Shown piece by piece: positions 1-6,126 of a stretch of 9,466 nt of DNA; position 1 is the first letter of the stretch; each line of letters starts with the position of its first letter. The stretch lies in assembly GCA_001563995.1 (NCBI GenBank), contig LKMV01000028.1, forward strand, positions 1 through 9,466, given 5' to 3'. This DNA comes from Nanohaloarchaea archaeon PL-Br10_U2g16. Its GTDB lineage: Archaea; Nanohalarchaeota; Nanosalinia; Nanosalinales; Nanosalinaceae. Under the pieces are notes generated by a model. That model saw only the letters and a list, made by a program, of their open reading frames with translations, was not told the origin of the DNA and made no database searches. Position numbers and translations under genes: made by a program.

Positions 1-313
1 CAAGGACAAAATCTCTCAAAGGCGGACATTCTTCTTGGTACTGATCACAGTATTCTTCCAGCCATTCGATCTCCTCCTGTTTTATCTTTTTCTCCGGTTC
101 TCTGTTCGCTAGCTCTGCCTGTAGTATGTGTAGATGGTTCTGTATCTCTTCCAGCTCTTTTTCTTTGTCATCGGTATAATTACGACATATTCCGACCAGA
201 GAGTTGAGCTCGTCTACTGTGCCGTAGCTAGCTATCCTTTTCGAGCTTTTTGAGACTCTTTCTCCGCCACATAGATCCGTTTTTCCCTTGTCTCCTCTTC
301 CGGTGTATACCAT
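1..313 (-). CDS. pduO: ATP:cob(I)alamin adenosyltransferase, PduO type (N-terminal part, cut by window edge)
   Basis: The first 104 codons are visible; the rest lies beyond base 1. PduO-type enzymes transfer the adenosyl group of ATP to cob(I)alamin, giving coenzyme B12 in the cytoplasm. The family is recognised from the N-terminal ATP-binding segment YTGRGDKGKTDL (residues 3-14) and the following SKRIASYGTVDELNSLVG region (about residues 25-42), both characteristic of PduO/MMAB proteins. The final visible residues, PPLRDFVL, are the start of the conserved region that normally continues as PGG. The ATG at 311-313 places the family motif almost at the N terminus, as usual. The gene is divergent from the citryl-CoA synthetase gene, with about 50 bp between them. 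A B12-dependent enzyme elsewhere in the genome (for example class II ribonucleotide reductase) is implied but not seen. Confidence 0.88.
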   Translation of the reverse strand, partial: MVYTGRGDKGKTDLCGGERVSKSSKRIASYGTVDELNSLVGICRNYTDDKEKELEEIQNHLHILQAELANREPEKKIKQEEIEWLEEYCDQYQEECPPLRDFVL

Positions 314-337
314 AAACTAGCTTTACCGCTTAAGACT

Positions 338-343
338 TAAAGC
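338..343 (+). promoter_or_regulatory. Possible TATA-like box for the citryl-CoA synthetase operon
   Basis: TTAAAG lies about 24 nt before the GTG at 364, in the 50-bp gap between two divergent genes. No ribosome site precedes the GTG, so a leaderless transcript would fit. The match to an archaeal TATA box is weak. Confidence 0.25.
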
Positions 344-363
344 TGTGTTCGTAATGTCGGGTT

Positions 364-1500
364 GTGAAGCTTTACGAAAACGAGGCAAAGGAACTTCTGG
401 AAAGGTACGGGTTGGAGACTCCGGGGAGAGATTCTGATAGTTATGTGGTGAAGGCTCAGGTATTAGCAAAGAATAGGAAGCAGAATGACGGTATCAAGTT
501 TGGGGACTCTTTGGAGAAGGCTGAAAGTATAGCCGAAGAAATGAAAGGTTCTGAGGTAAACAGTCATCAGGTCGAGGATGTTTTGATCGAGGAAAAAGTT
601 GATTTTGATCAGGAGTACTATGTAGCATTTCTTTACGACACGGATACTAGATCTCCGGCTTTGATATTTTCAAACCAAGGCGGTTCCGGTATAGAGAACA
701 GGGAGACGGATAAGCTAAGTTTTGATACTCTGGATCAGTGGAGGATAAGACAGTTTCTCAAGACTCACGGTGTTGAAAGTTCCGAGCTTGTGGGGCTAGC
801 TTCAGCTATCGAAAAGATAGGAAAAACTTTTCTTGAAGAGGATGCGCGTATGGTAGAGGTAAATCCGTTGGTAAAGACGGAAGAAGGCTTCGTGGTGCTG
901 GATGCGATGGCTGATCTTGATGACGATGCCTCTTACCGACATAGTAGAGATTACCCTGAGAGATCTGCTTTTGGAAGGGAAAAGACTGGAAGGGAGATGA
1001 AGGCTGAGAAGATAGATGAGGATGACCATAGAGGGATTGCAGGAAAGTATACCGAGCTTGAAGGTGATATAGGGATGATGCTTGCCGGGGGAGGAGCTTC
1101 GCTCACAAACATGGATGCGATAAAAAGTTACGGTGGAGAGCCCGCAAACTATACAGAGTACGGTGGAAATCCTCCGACTGAAAAGGTCTATAAGCTGTCC
1201 AAGGTTATAATGTCGAAACAGCTTAATGGGTTATGGCATGTCGGCGGTACAGCTAATAATACTGATATCTACAGGACTATGAAAGGGTTCTGTAAAGCAC
1301 TGAGAGAGGAAAAGCCGGATTATCCGATCGTGGTCAGGAGGGACGGTCCTAATGCAGACAAAGCGTTTGAGCTTTTGAGAGAGGTTAGGGGAGAGATCGG
1401 TTTAAATATGAAGCTCTACAGAAATGATACGCCGATGACTGAGACGGGTAAAACTTTGATGGAGATGGTGGAAAAGTATAGAGGTGGTTTAGATGAGTAA
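364..1500 (+). CDS. ccsA: SucC-like, ATP-citrate-lyase-type citrate-binding subunit (citryl-CoA synthetase large subunit)
   Basis: This 378-aa ATP-grasp protein begins like SucC (KLYENEAKELLERYGL) and has the metal-binding EVNPL (165-169) and an LDAMADLDDDA segment (179-189). Its C-terminal domain is not succinyl-CoA synthetase-like but ATP-citrate-lyase-like: LAGGGAS (240-246), a GGTANNT loop (294-300) and VVRRDGPN (323-330). In human ACLY the matching GGSIANFT loop and VRRGGPN arginine bind citrate (from memory Asn346, Thr348, Arg379); here N298, T300 and R326 are in place. Inferred role with the SucD-like subunit: citrate + ATP + CoA to citryl-CoA. The GTG start is used because the family N terminus begins there and an in-frame stop (TAA at 352) lies just upstream. 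The ccsA name follows the Hydrogenobacter system; an ordinary succinate-CoA ligase beta call is the likely automatic annotation. The usual HAGGRGK-like loop after the first strand reads LAKNRKQNDG here. Confidence 0.82.
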   Translation: MKLYENEAKELLERYGLETPGRDSDSYVVKAQVLAKNRKQNDGIKFGDSLEKAESIAEEMKGSEVNSHQVEDVLIEEKVDFDQEYYVAFLYDTDTRSPALIFSNQGGSGIENRETDKLSFDTLDQWRIRQFLKTHGVESSELVGLASAIEKIGKTFLEEDARMVEVNPLVKTEEGFVVLDAMADLDDDASYRHSRDYPERSAFGREKTGREMKAEKIDEDDHRGIAGKYTELEGDIGMMLAGGGASLTNMDAIKSYGGEPANYTEYGGNPPTEKVYKLSKVIMSKQLNGLWHVGGTANNTDIYRTMKGFCKALREEKPDYPIVVRRDGPNADKAFELLREVRGEIGLNMKLYRNDTPMTETGKTLMEMVEKYRGGLDE

Positions 1501-2116
1501 GATACCTGTATTTGATATAGGGGATACGCTTGTACCGTCTAGAAAGCTCCAGAACCGGTTGATGAGGCAGAAGTTTGAGCAGAAAGGTGTGGATTTCTCA
1601 AACTTTGATATCTACAAGTTTAGGATATACAACCCTGGAGAGATACAGGATTATCTGGAAAACCAGGGTGTGGAATCTTTTGATGCGGAAAAAATAGTAA
1701 GGGAGTACAAGAGACAGGAAAAACAGTTTATGGAGAAGAAAAAAGTGTTTGAAACGTTGAAAAAATGTTCTGCAGAGTTTGGAGAGATAGGAATTATAAG
1801 CGATCTCTCTATCAAAGGCAAGAGGCATTTTGAAAGTATGATAGAGGATAAAAACGTACCTTACAGAGGATTTGTTGTCTCGGAGGAGGTAGGTGTAGAG
1901 AAGCCGAACCTGAAGATATTCAGGGAGTTTCTGGATAAACGAGAGGAGCCGGCTGAAAGGTTTACGTATATAGGCAACCATGCGGAAAGGGATTCAGCCT
2001 CTAAGGATTTAGGAATGGATTTTGTATGGTGCATGGAGTATGACACGTTTGGAACTAGCTACCAGGGTTCTAAAATCGATAAAATAAATATGAAGAATCT
2101 TAGAAATGTCTTATAG
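1493..2116 (+). CDS. HAD-superfamily hydrolase, function unknown
   Basis: A 207-aa protein with the four HAD motifs in order: motif I VFDIGDTLV (nucleophile D8), motif II IISDLS (S103), motif III lysine in VEKPNLKIF (K137) and motif IV YIGNHAERD (161-167). A helical cap fits between motifs I and II. It is probably a cytoplasmic phosphatase, but the substrate cannot be told. The DxGDT form of motif I is a common variant of DxDxT. The start overlaps the end of the SucC-like gene by 8 nt and is preceded by GAGGTGG inside that gene, so the two are almost certainly translated from one mRNA. The SucD-like gene starts 8 nt after its stop. It therefore sits between two subunits of one enzyme, where SucC and SucD genes are normally adjacent. 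A link to citrate or CoA metabolism is only suggested by position. Confidence 0.85.
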   Translation: MSKIPVFDIGDTLVPSRKLQNRLMRQKFEQKGVDFSNFDIYKFRIYNPGEIQDYLENQGVESFDAEKIVREYKRQEKQFMEKKKVFETLKKCSAEFGEIGIISDLSIKGKRHFESMIEDKNVPYRGFVVSEEVGVEKPNLKIFREFLDKREEPAERFTYIGNHAERDSASKDLGMDFVWCMEYDTFGTSYQGSKIDKINMKNLRNVL

Positions 2117-2124
2117 GTGTTGAA

Positions 2125-3015
2125 ATGAGCATACTTGTAGATGAAGATACAAAGGTTCTGGTACAGGGGATAACCGGTAGAGAGGCATCTGAAAAAGTTC
2201 CTGAGATGCTGGACTACGGTACGAATGTTGTCGCCGGTGTCACCCCTGGGAAAGGCGGCCAAGAAGTATCAGGGGTTCCGGTCTACGATACTGTGAAAGA
2301 AGCCCTGAATGAACATCCGGAGATAAACGCTAGCCTTGTATATGTACCGCCTTTTGCTGCGAAAGATGCAGTCTTTGAAGCACTGGAGAATAGCATAGAG
2401 CTTGTCGATATTGTTACTGAACGTATTCCTACAAAAGACTCCTGGGAGATCTATAGGAAAGCCCGAGAAAGAGATGCTACGGTAGTAGGACCTACCTCTC
2501 TCGGTATAATCTCTCCGGGAGAATCTAAGCTAGGCCCGATCGGTGGAGACCGTGCAGAAGATTTCTACGATAAGGGAAAGATTGGAATAATATCTAAGTC
2601 TGGGGGTATGACAACCGAAACGGCCTGGGAACTTAAACAGAAAGGATTTGGTGTTTCTACCGCTGTCGCGATAGGAGGAGATGTAATTTCCGGCACCACT
2701 TATGAGGACGCGTTAAAGATGTTTGAAGACGATGATGAGACTGAAGCGGTTGTGATGTACGGCGAGCTTGGAGGTACTTACGAGGAGAAAGCTGCCGAGC
2801 TGGTTGAGAAAGGTGAGTTTTCCAAGCCCCTAGTAGCTTTTATTGCCGGAAAATGGACAGAGGACATGCCTTCCCAGAACTACGGCCATGCAGGAGCTAT
2901 AATTAGAGGTGAAAGGGGAAAACCTTCCGTTAAGGAGAAAAAGTTGAGAGAAGCAGGTGCACACGTAGTAGATGTACACCATGAAATCGGTGAGAAACTA
3001 GAAGAGATTTTATAG
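2125..3015 (+). CDS. ccsB: SucD-like, ATP-citrate-lyase-type subunit (citryl-CoA synthetase small subunit)
   Basis: This 296-aa protein has the CoA-ligase alpha-subunit layout: an N-terminal CoA-binding Rossmann domain with VQGITGRE (13-20) and VTPGKGG (39-45), then the phosphohistidine domain with NYGHAGAII, whose H255 should carry the phosphate. Several signatures match the ACLY family rather than SucD: SKSGGMTTE (157-165; ACLY has SRSGGMSNE, SucD has SRSGTLTYE), GPTSLGIISPGESKLGPIGG (122-141; ACLY has a GPATVGG start and an NTGG end) and the AIGGD-GELGG pair. Length is typical of SucD. Inferred role: with the SucC-like subunit it transfers phosphate and CoA to citrate. An AGGTG ribosome site precedes the ATG, and the gene is the third member of an operon starting at 364. 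Its stop abuts the stop of a gene on the other strand. Confidence 0.83.
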   Translation: MSILVDEDTKVLVQGITGREASEKVPEMLDYGTNVVAGVTPGKGGQEVSGVPVYDTVKEALNEHPEINASLVYVPPFAAKDAVFEALENSIELVDIVTERIPTKDSWEIYRKARERDATVVGPTSLGIISPGESKLGPIGGDRAEDFYDKGKIGIISKSGGMTTETAWELKQKGFGVSTAVAIGGDVISGTTYEDALKMFEDDDETEAVVMYGELGGTYEEKAAELVEKGEFSKPLVAFIAGKWTEDMPSQNYGHAGAIIRGERGKPSVKEKKLREAGAHVVDVHHEIGEKLEEIL

Positions 3016-3390
3016 TTATTCAAGGTAAGGGTTGTTCTTGCTCTCGATTCTATCGCTGTATAGAATTCTTTTAGGTGCTTCTGAAGTTGTATCCGGTTGT
3101 AGATACCGGTAAGCTTCGCTCCATTCTCTCATGTTAAAGCTTTCAGATTTCATGTAAACCTCAAAACTGTTTTCAGGACCCGTATCCAGGTGTCCTTGGG
3201 AATAAATCATAAACAGTCCTTTCTCTAAATCACTTTTCTCCATGCTGTTTTGATTTTTATCAACTTCGTTAGTTCTAAAGTATCCTTCATGATCTGCTAG
3301 GAAATTTTTTATACTTCCAAAGCTAGATAAAAAGCTTTGTAAGGTATCTTCGTCAAAATTTTCTTCAAGCTGTCTTCCTAGTTCGTTCAT
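3016..3390 (-). CDS. Hypothetical acidic protein, 124 aa
   Basis: I do not recognise a family. The protein is acidic (many D and E), without transmembrane segments, signal peptide or cysteines, and with scattered aromatics (YFRTNE, MREWSEAYRYLQ). It is accepted as a gene because it fills exactly the space between the SucD-like gene and the promoter of the citryl-CoA lyase gene, has the same acidic composition as its neighbours, and its stop directly abuts that of the SucD-like gene. It is transcribed against the metabolic genes and separates the lyase from the synthetase. The ATG at 3388-3390 has no clear ribosome site. There is a chance that it is not translated. Confidence 0.55.
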   Translation of the reverse strand: MNELGRQLEENFDEDTLQSFLSSFGSIKNFLADHEGYFRTNEVDKNQNSMEKSDLEKGLFMIYSQGHLDTGPENSFEVYMKSESFNMREWSEAYRYLQPDTTSEAPKRILYSDRIESKNNPYLE

Positions 3391-3428
3391 CTATCTTAAT
3401 CTAGTAGTGTTGGAGGTTGAAAAATACG

Positions 3429-3470
3429 ATGGAAACTGATATAATTTCCCACAGAAAGTTTGTATTATGA
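3429..3470 (+). CDS. Possible 13-codon leader ORF upstream of the citryl-CoA lyase gene
   Basis: ATG at 3429 opens a 13-codon frame (METDIISHRKFVL). It is preceded by GGAGGT (3412-3417), a better ribosome site than any near the lyase start. Its TGA overlaps the lyase ATG as ATGA, which would couple the two. However, the TATA-like box for a leaderless lyase mRNA lies within this frame, so it may not be transcribed. It could be chance. Confidence 0.25.
   Translation: METDIISHRKFVL
3438..3447 (+). promoter_or_regulatory. TATA-like box of the citryl-CoA lyase gene
   Basis: GATATAATTT lies 20-29 nt before the ATG at 3467. This is the spacing expected for an archaeal TATA box driving a leaderless transcript, and no ribosome site sits at normal distance from that ATG. 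Confidence 0.4.
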
Positions 3471-4174
3471 CTAAATGGAGGACTGAGATATCGAGTTCCG
3501 GGGAGGATGCTTTTATACGTGGAAAACCGTTGGAAGAGGTTATGGAGATGGATTTCTCCGATGGTATTTGGCTTTTGTTGAAAGGTAGGATGCCGTCTGA
3601 TGAAGAATCTGATCTGTTTAACACCGTCCTCTCATGTTGCATAGACCATGGAGTAGGCAACCCTTCCACAGTAGCTTCCAGAACTGTCCAGAGCGGAGGC
3701 AACGGCATGAATACCTCTGTGGCGGCGGGTGTAATGGCTCTGGGCGACAAACATGGAGGCGCGATAGAGGACTGTATGGAGATGCTTCAGTCTGATAAAG
3801 ATGCTAGAAAGATAGTTGAAGAAAAGCTGGAAAACGGAGAAAAGATTCCTGGGCTCGGCCACAAAGTATATGATGAACAAGATCCAAGAGCGGAAAAGAT
3901 ATTTGGGAAAGCGGAAGAGCTGGAGCTGGATGGAGAATCGGTTAAGAAGATGAAAGAGATACAGAGAATCTTTGCGGAAGAAAAGGTTGAGCTGGTGATT
4001 AACGTCGATGGTGCTATCGCCGCGGTTATGTCCGATCTCGGCTGGGAGCCGGAGCTTGGAAAAGGATTCTTTATAATAGCTAGAACACCCGGTCTTGTGG
4101 CCCACGTCAGAGAGGAAATGGATGAAGAAGATTTCAGAAGAGAAGAGGGAGAGTACACGGGTGAGAAAGAATGA
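3467..4174 (+). CDS. ccl: Citryl-CoA lyase (citrate-synthase-fold, ATP-citrate-lyase C-terminal type)
   Basis: A 235-aa protein matching the C-terminal lyase domain of ATP-citrate lyase almost end to end. The three catalytic residues of the citrate synthase fold are visible: H61 in CIDHG, H132 in GLGHKVYDEQDPRAE and D181 in VINVDGAIA, corresponding to ACLY H900, H975 and D1026 (numbers from memory). Also conserved are the ALGDKHGGAIEDCMEML segment and GFFIIARTPGLVAHVREEM near the C terminus. It is far shorter than true citrate synthase (about 370-430 aa) and lacks its N-terminal part, as expected for a free-standing lyase. Role: citryl-CoA to acetyl-CoA and oxaloacetate, the second step after the two synthetase subunits. 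It seems to have its own promoter and shares an ATGA overlap with the next gene. A citrate synthase label would be less accurate. Confidence 0.87.
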   Translation: MTKWRTEISSSGEDAFIRGKPLEEVMEMDFSDGIWLLLKGRMPSDEESDLFNTVLSCCIDHGVGNPSTVASRTVQSGGNGMNTSVAAGVMALGDKHGGAIEDCMEMLQSDKDARKIVEEKLENGEKIPGLGHKVYDEQDPRAEKIFGKAEELELDGESVKKMKEIQRIFAEEKVELVINVDGAIAAVMSDLGWEPELGKGFFIIARTPGLVAHVREEMDEEDFRREEGEYTGEKE

Positions 4175-4491
4175 ATGTGGAGGAGAATAAGGTTGTAGAG
4201 TCTGAGCTCGGAGATATAACCGTTTCAAAACAGGCTTTTGAAAGAGAAAGGTCTGAATCGGACAGCTGGAACCATATCAAGACAGAGTATGGCTCTGAAG
4301 ATATAATCGACAAACTCCATTTCTCCAAGATAGAAAGTATAAAGCTCCAGTCAGAAGCGCTGTACAGTCCTGTGATAATTGAGACAGAGGAAGGCGGCGG
4401 GAAAGTATTTTTCTGTGATTTAGAAAAAGCTGAACAGTTTTACAAACTCCTAAGCTACAGGAGAAAAGCATGGATGCAGAACTATCAGTGA
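4171..4491 (+). CDS. Small hypothetical protein, 106 aa, possibly PH-like
   Basis: The start codon overlaps the lyase stop (ATGA), and GGGTGAG precedes it, so it is probably co-translated with the lyase. The first 45 residues are charged and acidic. Residues about 50-95 (FSKIESIKLQ, then SPVIIETEEGGGKVFFCDLEKAEQFYKLL) read as beta strands followed by a helix, in the style of a bacterial-type PH domain. This resemblance is by eye and weak. The neighbouring convergent gene does encode a clear PH-like domain. No catalytic motif or membrane segment is seen. Its stop directly abuts the stop of the next gene. Confidence 0.65.
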   Translation: MNVEENKVVESELGDITVSKQAFERERSESDSWNHIKTEYGSEDIIDKLHFSKIESIKLQSEALYSPVIIETEEGGGKVFFCDLEKAEQFYKLLSYRRKAWMQNYQ

Positions 4492-5016
4492 TTATAGCTT
4501 CTGATTAATCTCTTCTACAGTTTCTCTCATTTTCTTTATTTCAGAGAGCAGCTGTTCCATCACATCACTTTTCTTTTCTCTACTGTTACCCTTCCTCTCT
4601 TCATCCTGTATCTTCTTGTTTATCAGTTCTTGAACTTTCCTTGGATTCTCAATAGCGTTAAACCGCATCTCAACACCGCTTCCTCCGGCCGTACTTATCT
4701 CAACGTTACCGTAATCGAACATCTTTCCAAAGAATCCTTGTGAGAAACTAATGTTTTGAACTTTGTTATAATCTATCTTCTTAACTTGTCTAGATAGCAC
4801 TCCTGTCTTCCTGTAGATACCCTCTGAGCTCACAAGGAAGTCTGTGTGTTTGATATACAGATATGAGCCTAGGATTATCAGCAAACCTATTCCAAAGACC
4901 GGTATTAGTATAATTCCGAAAACAATTGCTGAGTAGATGCTCTTAAGCAAGGGTTCTCCGCTCCATAGAACTTCTTCGTCTTCATCTAAGGATACCCAAT
5001 CAAAACTCGCTGACAT
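4492..5016 (-). CDS. Membrane protein with bacterial PH-like domain (DUF304/bPH2 type)
   Basis: A 174-aa protein. After a short acidic N terminus with EVLWSGEP, typical of this family, there is a hydrophobic stretch at residues 24-54 that can form a membrane hairpin or two short helices. A PH-like domain follows (about 55-137): HTDFLVSSEGIYRKTG, then SRQVKKIDYNKVQNISFSQG, GKMFDYGNVEISTAGG and FNAIENPRKVQELI, all hallmarks of DUF304 proteins. The C-terminal 25 residues (MEQLLSEIKKMRETVEEINQKL) look like a coiled coil. It is likely anchored in the cell membrane with the PH domain inside; the function of this family is largely unknown. The gene is divergent from the next one across a 57-bp AT-rich spacer. 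Confidence 0.85.
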   Translation of the reverse strand: MSASFDWVSLDEDEEVLWSGEPLLKSIYSAIVFGIILIPVFGIGLLIILGSYLYIKHTDFLVSSEGIYRKTGVLSRQVKKIDYNKVQNISFSQGFFGKMFDYGNVEISTAGGSGVEMRFNAIENPRKVQELINKKIQDEERKGNSREKKSDVMEQLLSEIKKMRETVEEINQKL

Positions 5017-5048
5017 AATTAACAGTTATTCCGTTACGCTAAAAAAGA

Positions 5049-5056
5049 TTTATACA
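5049..5056 (+). promoter_or_regulatory. TATA box for the gene at 5074
   Basis: TTTATACA lies 18-25 nt before the ATG at 5074 in a short divergent spacer, fitting a leaderless archaeal transcript. The same AT-rich patch could also serve the opposite-strand PH-domain gene. Confidence 0.45.
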
Positions 5057-5073
5057 AATAAATATACAGGTCT

Positions 5074-5694
5074 ATGGAAAAACTCGACAAGGACAAAAGA
5101 GAAGAAAGCTTCAAGATAATATATACAGCCTTATCTGACTCTAATCGGGATGCTTCAAAACTCAGAGAGTTATGGGGTGAGGTAGCGGAGTACAAGGATG
5201 TAGATTTGGAAGACTGGTATTACTGGGCAGGGCTGTCAGACTTAGATGAAGAAGGGCTTCTGGATTTTAAAGATCAAGAAATTGCTCTAAACGGTAGTCT
5301 GGAAGAGATAGAGCTTGAGGAAAAAGATATGCAGTGGAATATTGTATCAAAAAAGGCAAAGGTAGACCAATCAGATGTAGAGATATATACAGATCATTTC
5401 AAAAGACATGGGTTTACTGAGAGACGGCTTGAAGATAGTTACGGCTACATGTTTGAAAGGGAAGAGTCTAAAGGCGAGTTTTTAGAGTATCTTCTTTTCA
5501 ATGGCGATAAATCGGATGAAGCACTTTTTGAGCTCAGGAAAGGAATCCAAACCGTAGAGTTGACGCCCAAGGTATCTGAGTTATACGGTAAAATGACCGG
5601 AAACTATATAGAAAAGATATGGTCTCAGAGGATAAGCCGTCTAGAGAACCGTGAAGAACCTAAAGGAAACCAAAATGCGGCCGCCGGGATTTGA
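5074..5694 (+). CDS. Hypothetical acidic protein whose last codons lie in a tRNA fragment
   Basis: A 206-aa soluble acidic protein that I cannot assign. It is rich in E, D and aromatics (LEDWYYWAGLSDLDEEGLLD near residue 45) and has no obvious catalytic motif or membrane segment. The start is placed at the ATG with a TATA box about 25 nt upstream. The notable point is the 3' end: the last six codons (encoding AAAGI and the TGA) are read from a tRNA 3' end lying on the opposite strand at 5676-5701. The natural C terminus was therefore probably replaced when that tRNA sequence arrived. A shorter authentic frame or a pseudogene is possible. Confidence 0.65.
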   Translation: MEKLDKDKREESFKIIYTALSDSNRDASKLRELWGEVAEYKDVDLEDWYYWAGLSDLDEEGLLDFKDQEIALNGSLEEIELEEKDMQWNIVSKKAKVDQSDVEIYTDHFKRHGFTERRLEDSYGYMFEREESKGEFLEYLLFNGDKSDEALFELRKGIQTVELTPKVSELYGKMTGNYIEKIWSQRISRLENREEPKGNQNAAAGI

Positions 5695-5701
5695 ACCCGG
5701 G
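5676..5701 (-). pseudogene. Orphan tRNA 3' end (acceptor and T arm identical to tRNA-Glu)
   Basis: Read on the minus strand this is a perfect T arm (CCGGG, loop TTCAAAT, CCCGG), the 3' acceptor strand CGGCCGC and discriminator A. It is an exact 26-bp direct repeat of 5810-5835, the end of tRNA-Glu, 134 bp away. The match stops at both ends exactly there. No 5' half with a D arm lies upstream of it other than that of the complete tRNA-Glu. The sequence 5' of the T arm does not give a usable anticodon arm. It is best read as a duplicated tRNA end, such as an attachment-site scar. Confidence 0.75.
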
Positions 5702-5759
5702 CACGAAACTAACGCTTCTCAGGTTTTCCAAGTTGTATTCTTTAGAAATTGTTAAAGGA

Positions 5760-5779
5760 ATGCCCTCTTTAGAGGGCAT
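5760..5779. other. Perfect 8-bp hairpin between tRNA-Glu and its duplicated 3' end
   Basis: ATGCCCTC and GAGGGCAT flank a TTTA loop. It lies in the 108-bp spacer and has no adjacent oligo-T, so it is not an obvious terminator. Confidence 0.6.
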
Positions 5780-5792
5780 AACTTGTGATGAT

Positions 5793-5810
5793 AAAACTTT
5801 CAGAAGTTTT
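5793..5810 (-). terminator. Hairpin at the 3' end of tRNA-Glu, possible terminator or processing structure
   Basis: On the minus strand AAAACTT, a CTGA loop and AAGTTTT form a 7-bp hairpin that begins at the discriminator base of tRNA-Glu and ends in four T residues. Either termination or 3' processing is possible. Confidence 0.35.
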
Positions 5811-6034
5811 GCGGCCGCCGGGATTTGAACCCGGGTCATCGGCTATCTTTGTTCTGTCTTCCGCTATGGAAAACATGTCGAAGATCAGAGATCCGAAGAT
5901 TGCCTTCGGAATCTTCTTTAAGAAAATCCTCGGTAGAGGATTTTCGTCTTCTCCAACCGCCATCTCTCGCGCTGTGCTCGAGAAGCCGGTATCTCGAAAG
6001 GCCGAAATGATTAGCCAGACTACACCACGGCCGC
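5810..6034 (-). tRNA. tRNA-Glu(UUC) with intron
   Basis: Exon 1 is 6034-5995 and exon 2 is 5844-5810, giving a 75-nt mature tRNA. The acceptor GCGGCCG pairs with CGGCCGC and the discriminator is A. The D arm GTGTAGTCTGG...TCAT is typical of archaeal tRNA-Glu. The anticodon stem TCGGC/GCCGA encloses loop CTTTCGA with anticodon TTC. The T arm is CCGGG-TTCAAAT-CCCGG. CCA is not encoded. The four bases CTTT (32-35) pair with AAAG near the intron end, leaving 3-nt bulges CGA and ATA: a canonical bulge-helix-bulge cut between positions 37 and 38. Haloarchaeal tRNA-Glu shares the GTGTAGTC...ATCAT D arm, which supports the identity. Confidence 0.92.
5845..5994 (-). other. 150-nt archaeal intron in tRNA-Glu
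   Basis: Inserted after position 37 with a bulge-helix-bulge at its ends. Inside are perfect hairpins at 5923-5944 (AAAATCCTC / GAGGATTTT, 9 bp, 4-nt loop) and 5892-5910 (TCCGAAG / CTTCGGA, 7 bp). It is long for an archaeal tRNA intron, which is usually well under 100 nt. Open frames cross it, but none resembles a homing endonuclease. Confidence 0.85.
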
Positions 6035-6065
6035 ATACTCTGTACCTTAGTAGCCGAAGTTAACA

Positions 6066-6073
6066 CTTTTAAG
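6066..6073 (-). promoter_or_regulatory. Possible TATA box of tRNA-Glu
   Basis: CTTAAAAG on the minus strand lies 32-39 nt before the first tRNA base, which would give a short 5' leader. Confidence 0.35.
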
Positions 6074-6126
6074 TACAACTTTCCTAAGCACAACAAAGTT
6101 AAATTCATGGATATATTATCTAAGTT

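Noticed and set aside
364..3015. Ordinary succinyl-CoA synthetase (sucC, sucD)
   Set aside because: Overall fold fits, but the C-terminal citrate loop, SGGM and GPTS signatures match ATP-citrate lyase, and a citryl-CoA lyase gene follows.
3391..4228. Long minus-strand frames opposite the citryl-CoA lyase gene
   Set aside because: Serine-, leucine- and proline-rich shadows of an acidic gene rich in GA-type codons.
5677..5684. GCGGCCGC palindrome as a special recombination or restriction site
   Set aside because: It arises from the tRNA acceptor 3' strand CGGCCGC joined to the adjoining T stem base; no independent signal.
5676..5760. 3' half of a split (trans-spliced) tRNA as in Nanoarchaeum
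   Set aside because: The bases before the T arm do not give a bulge-helix-bulge with U33 at the 37/38 site, and no partner half is in the window. Not fully excluded.
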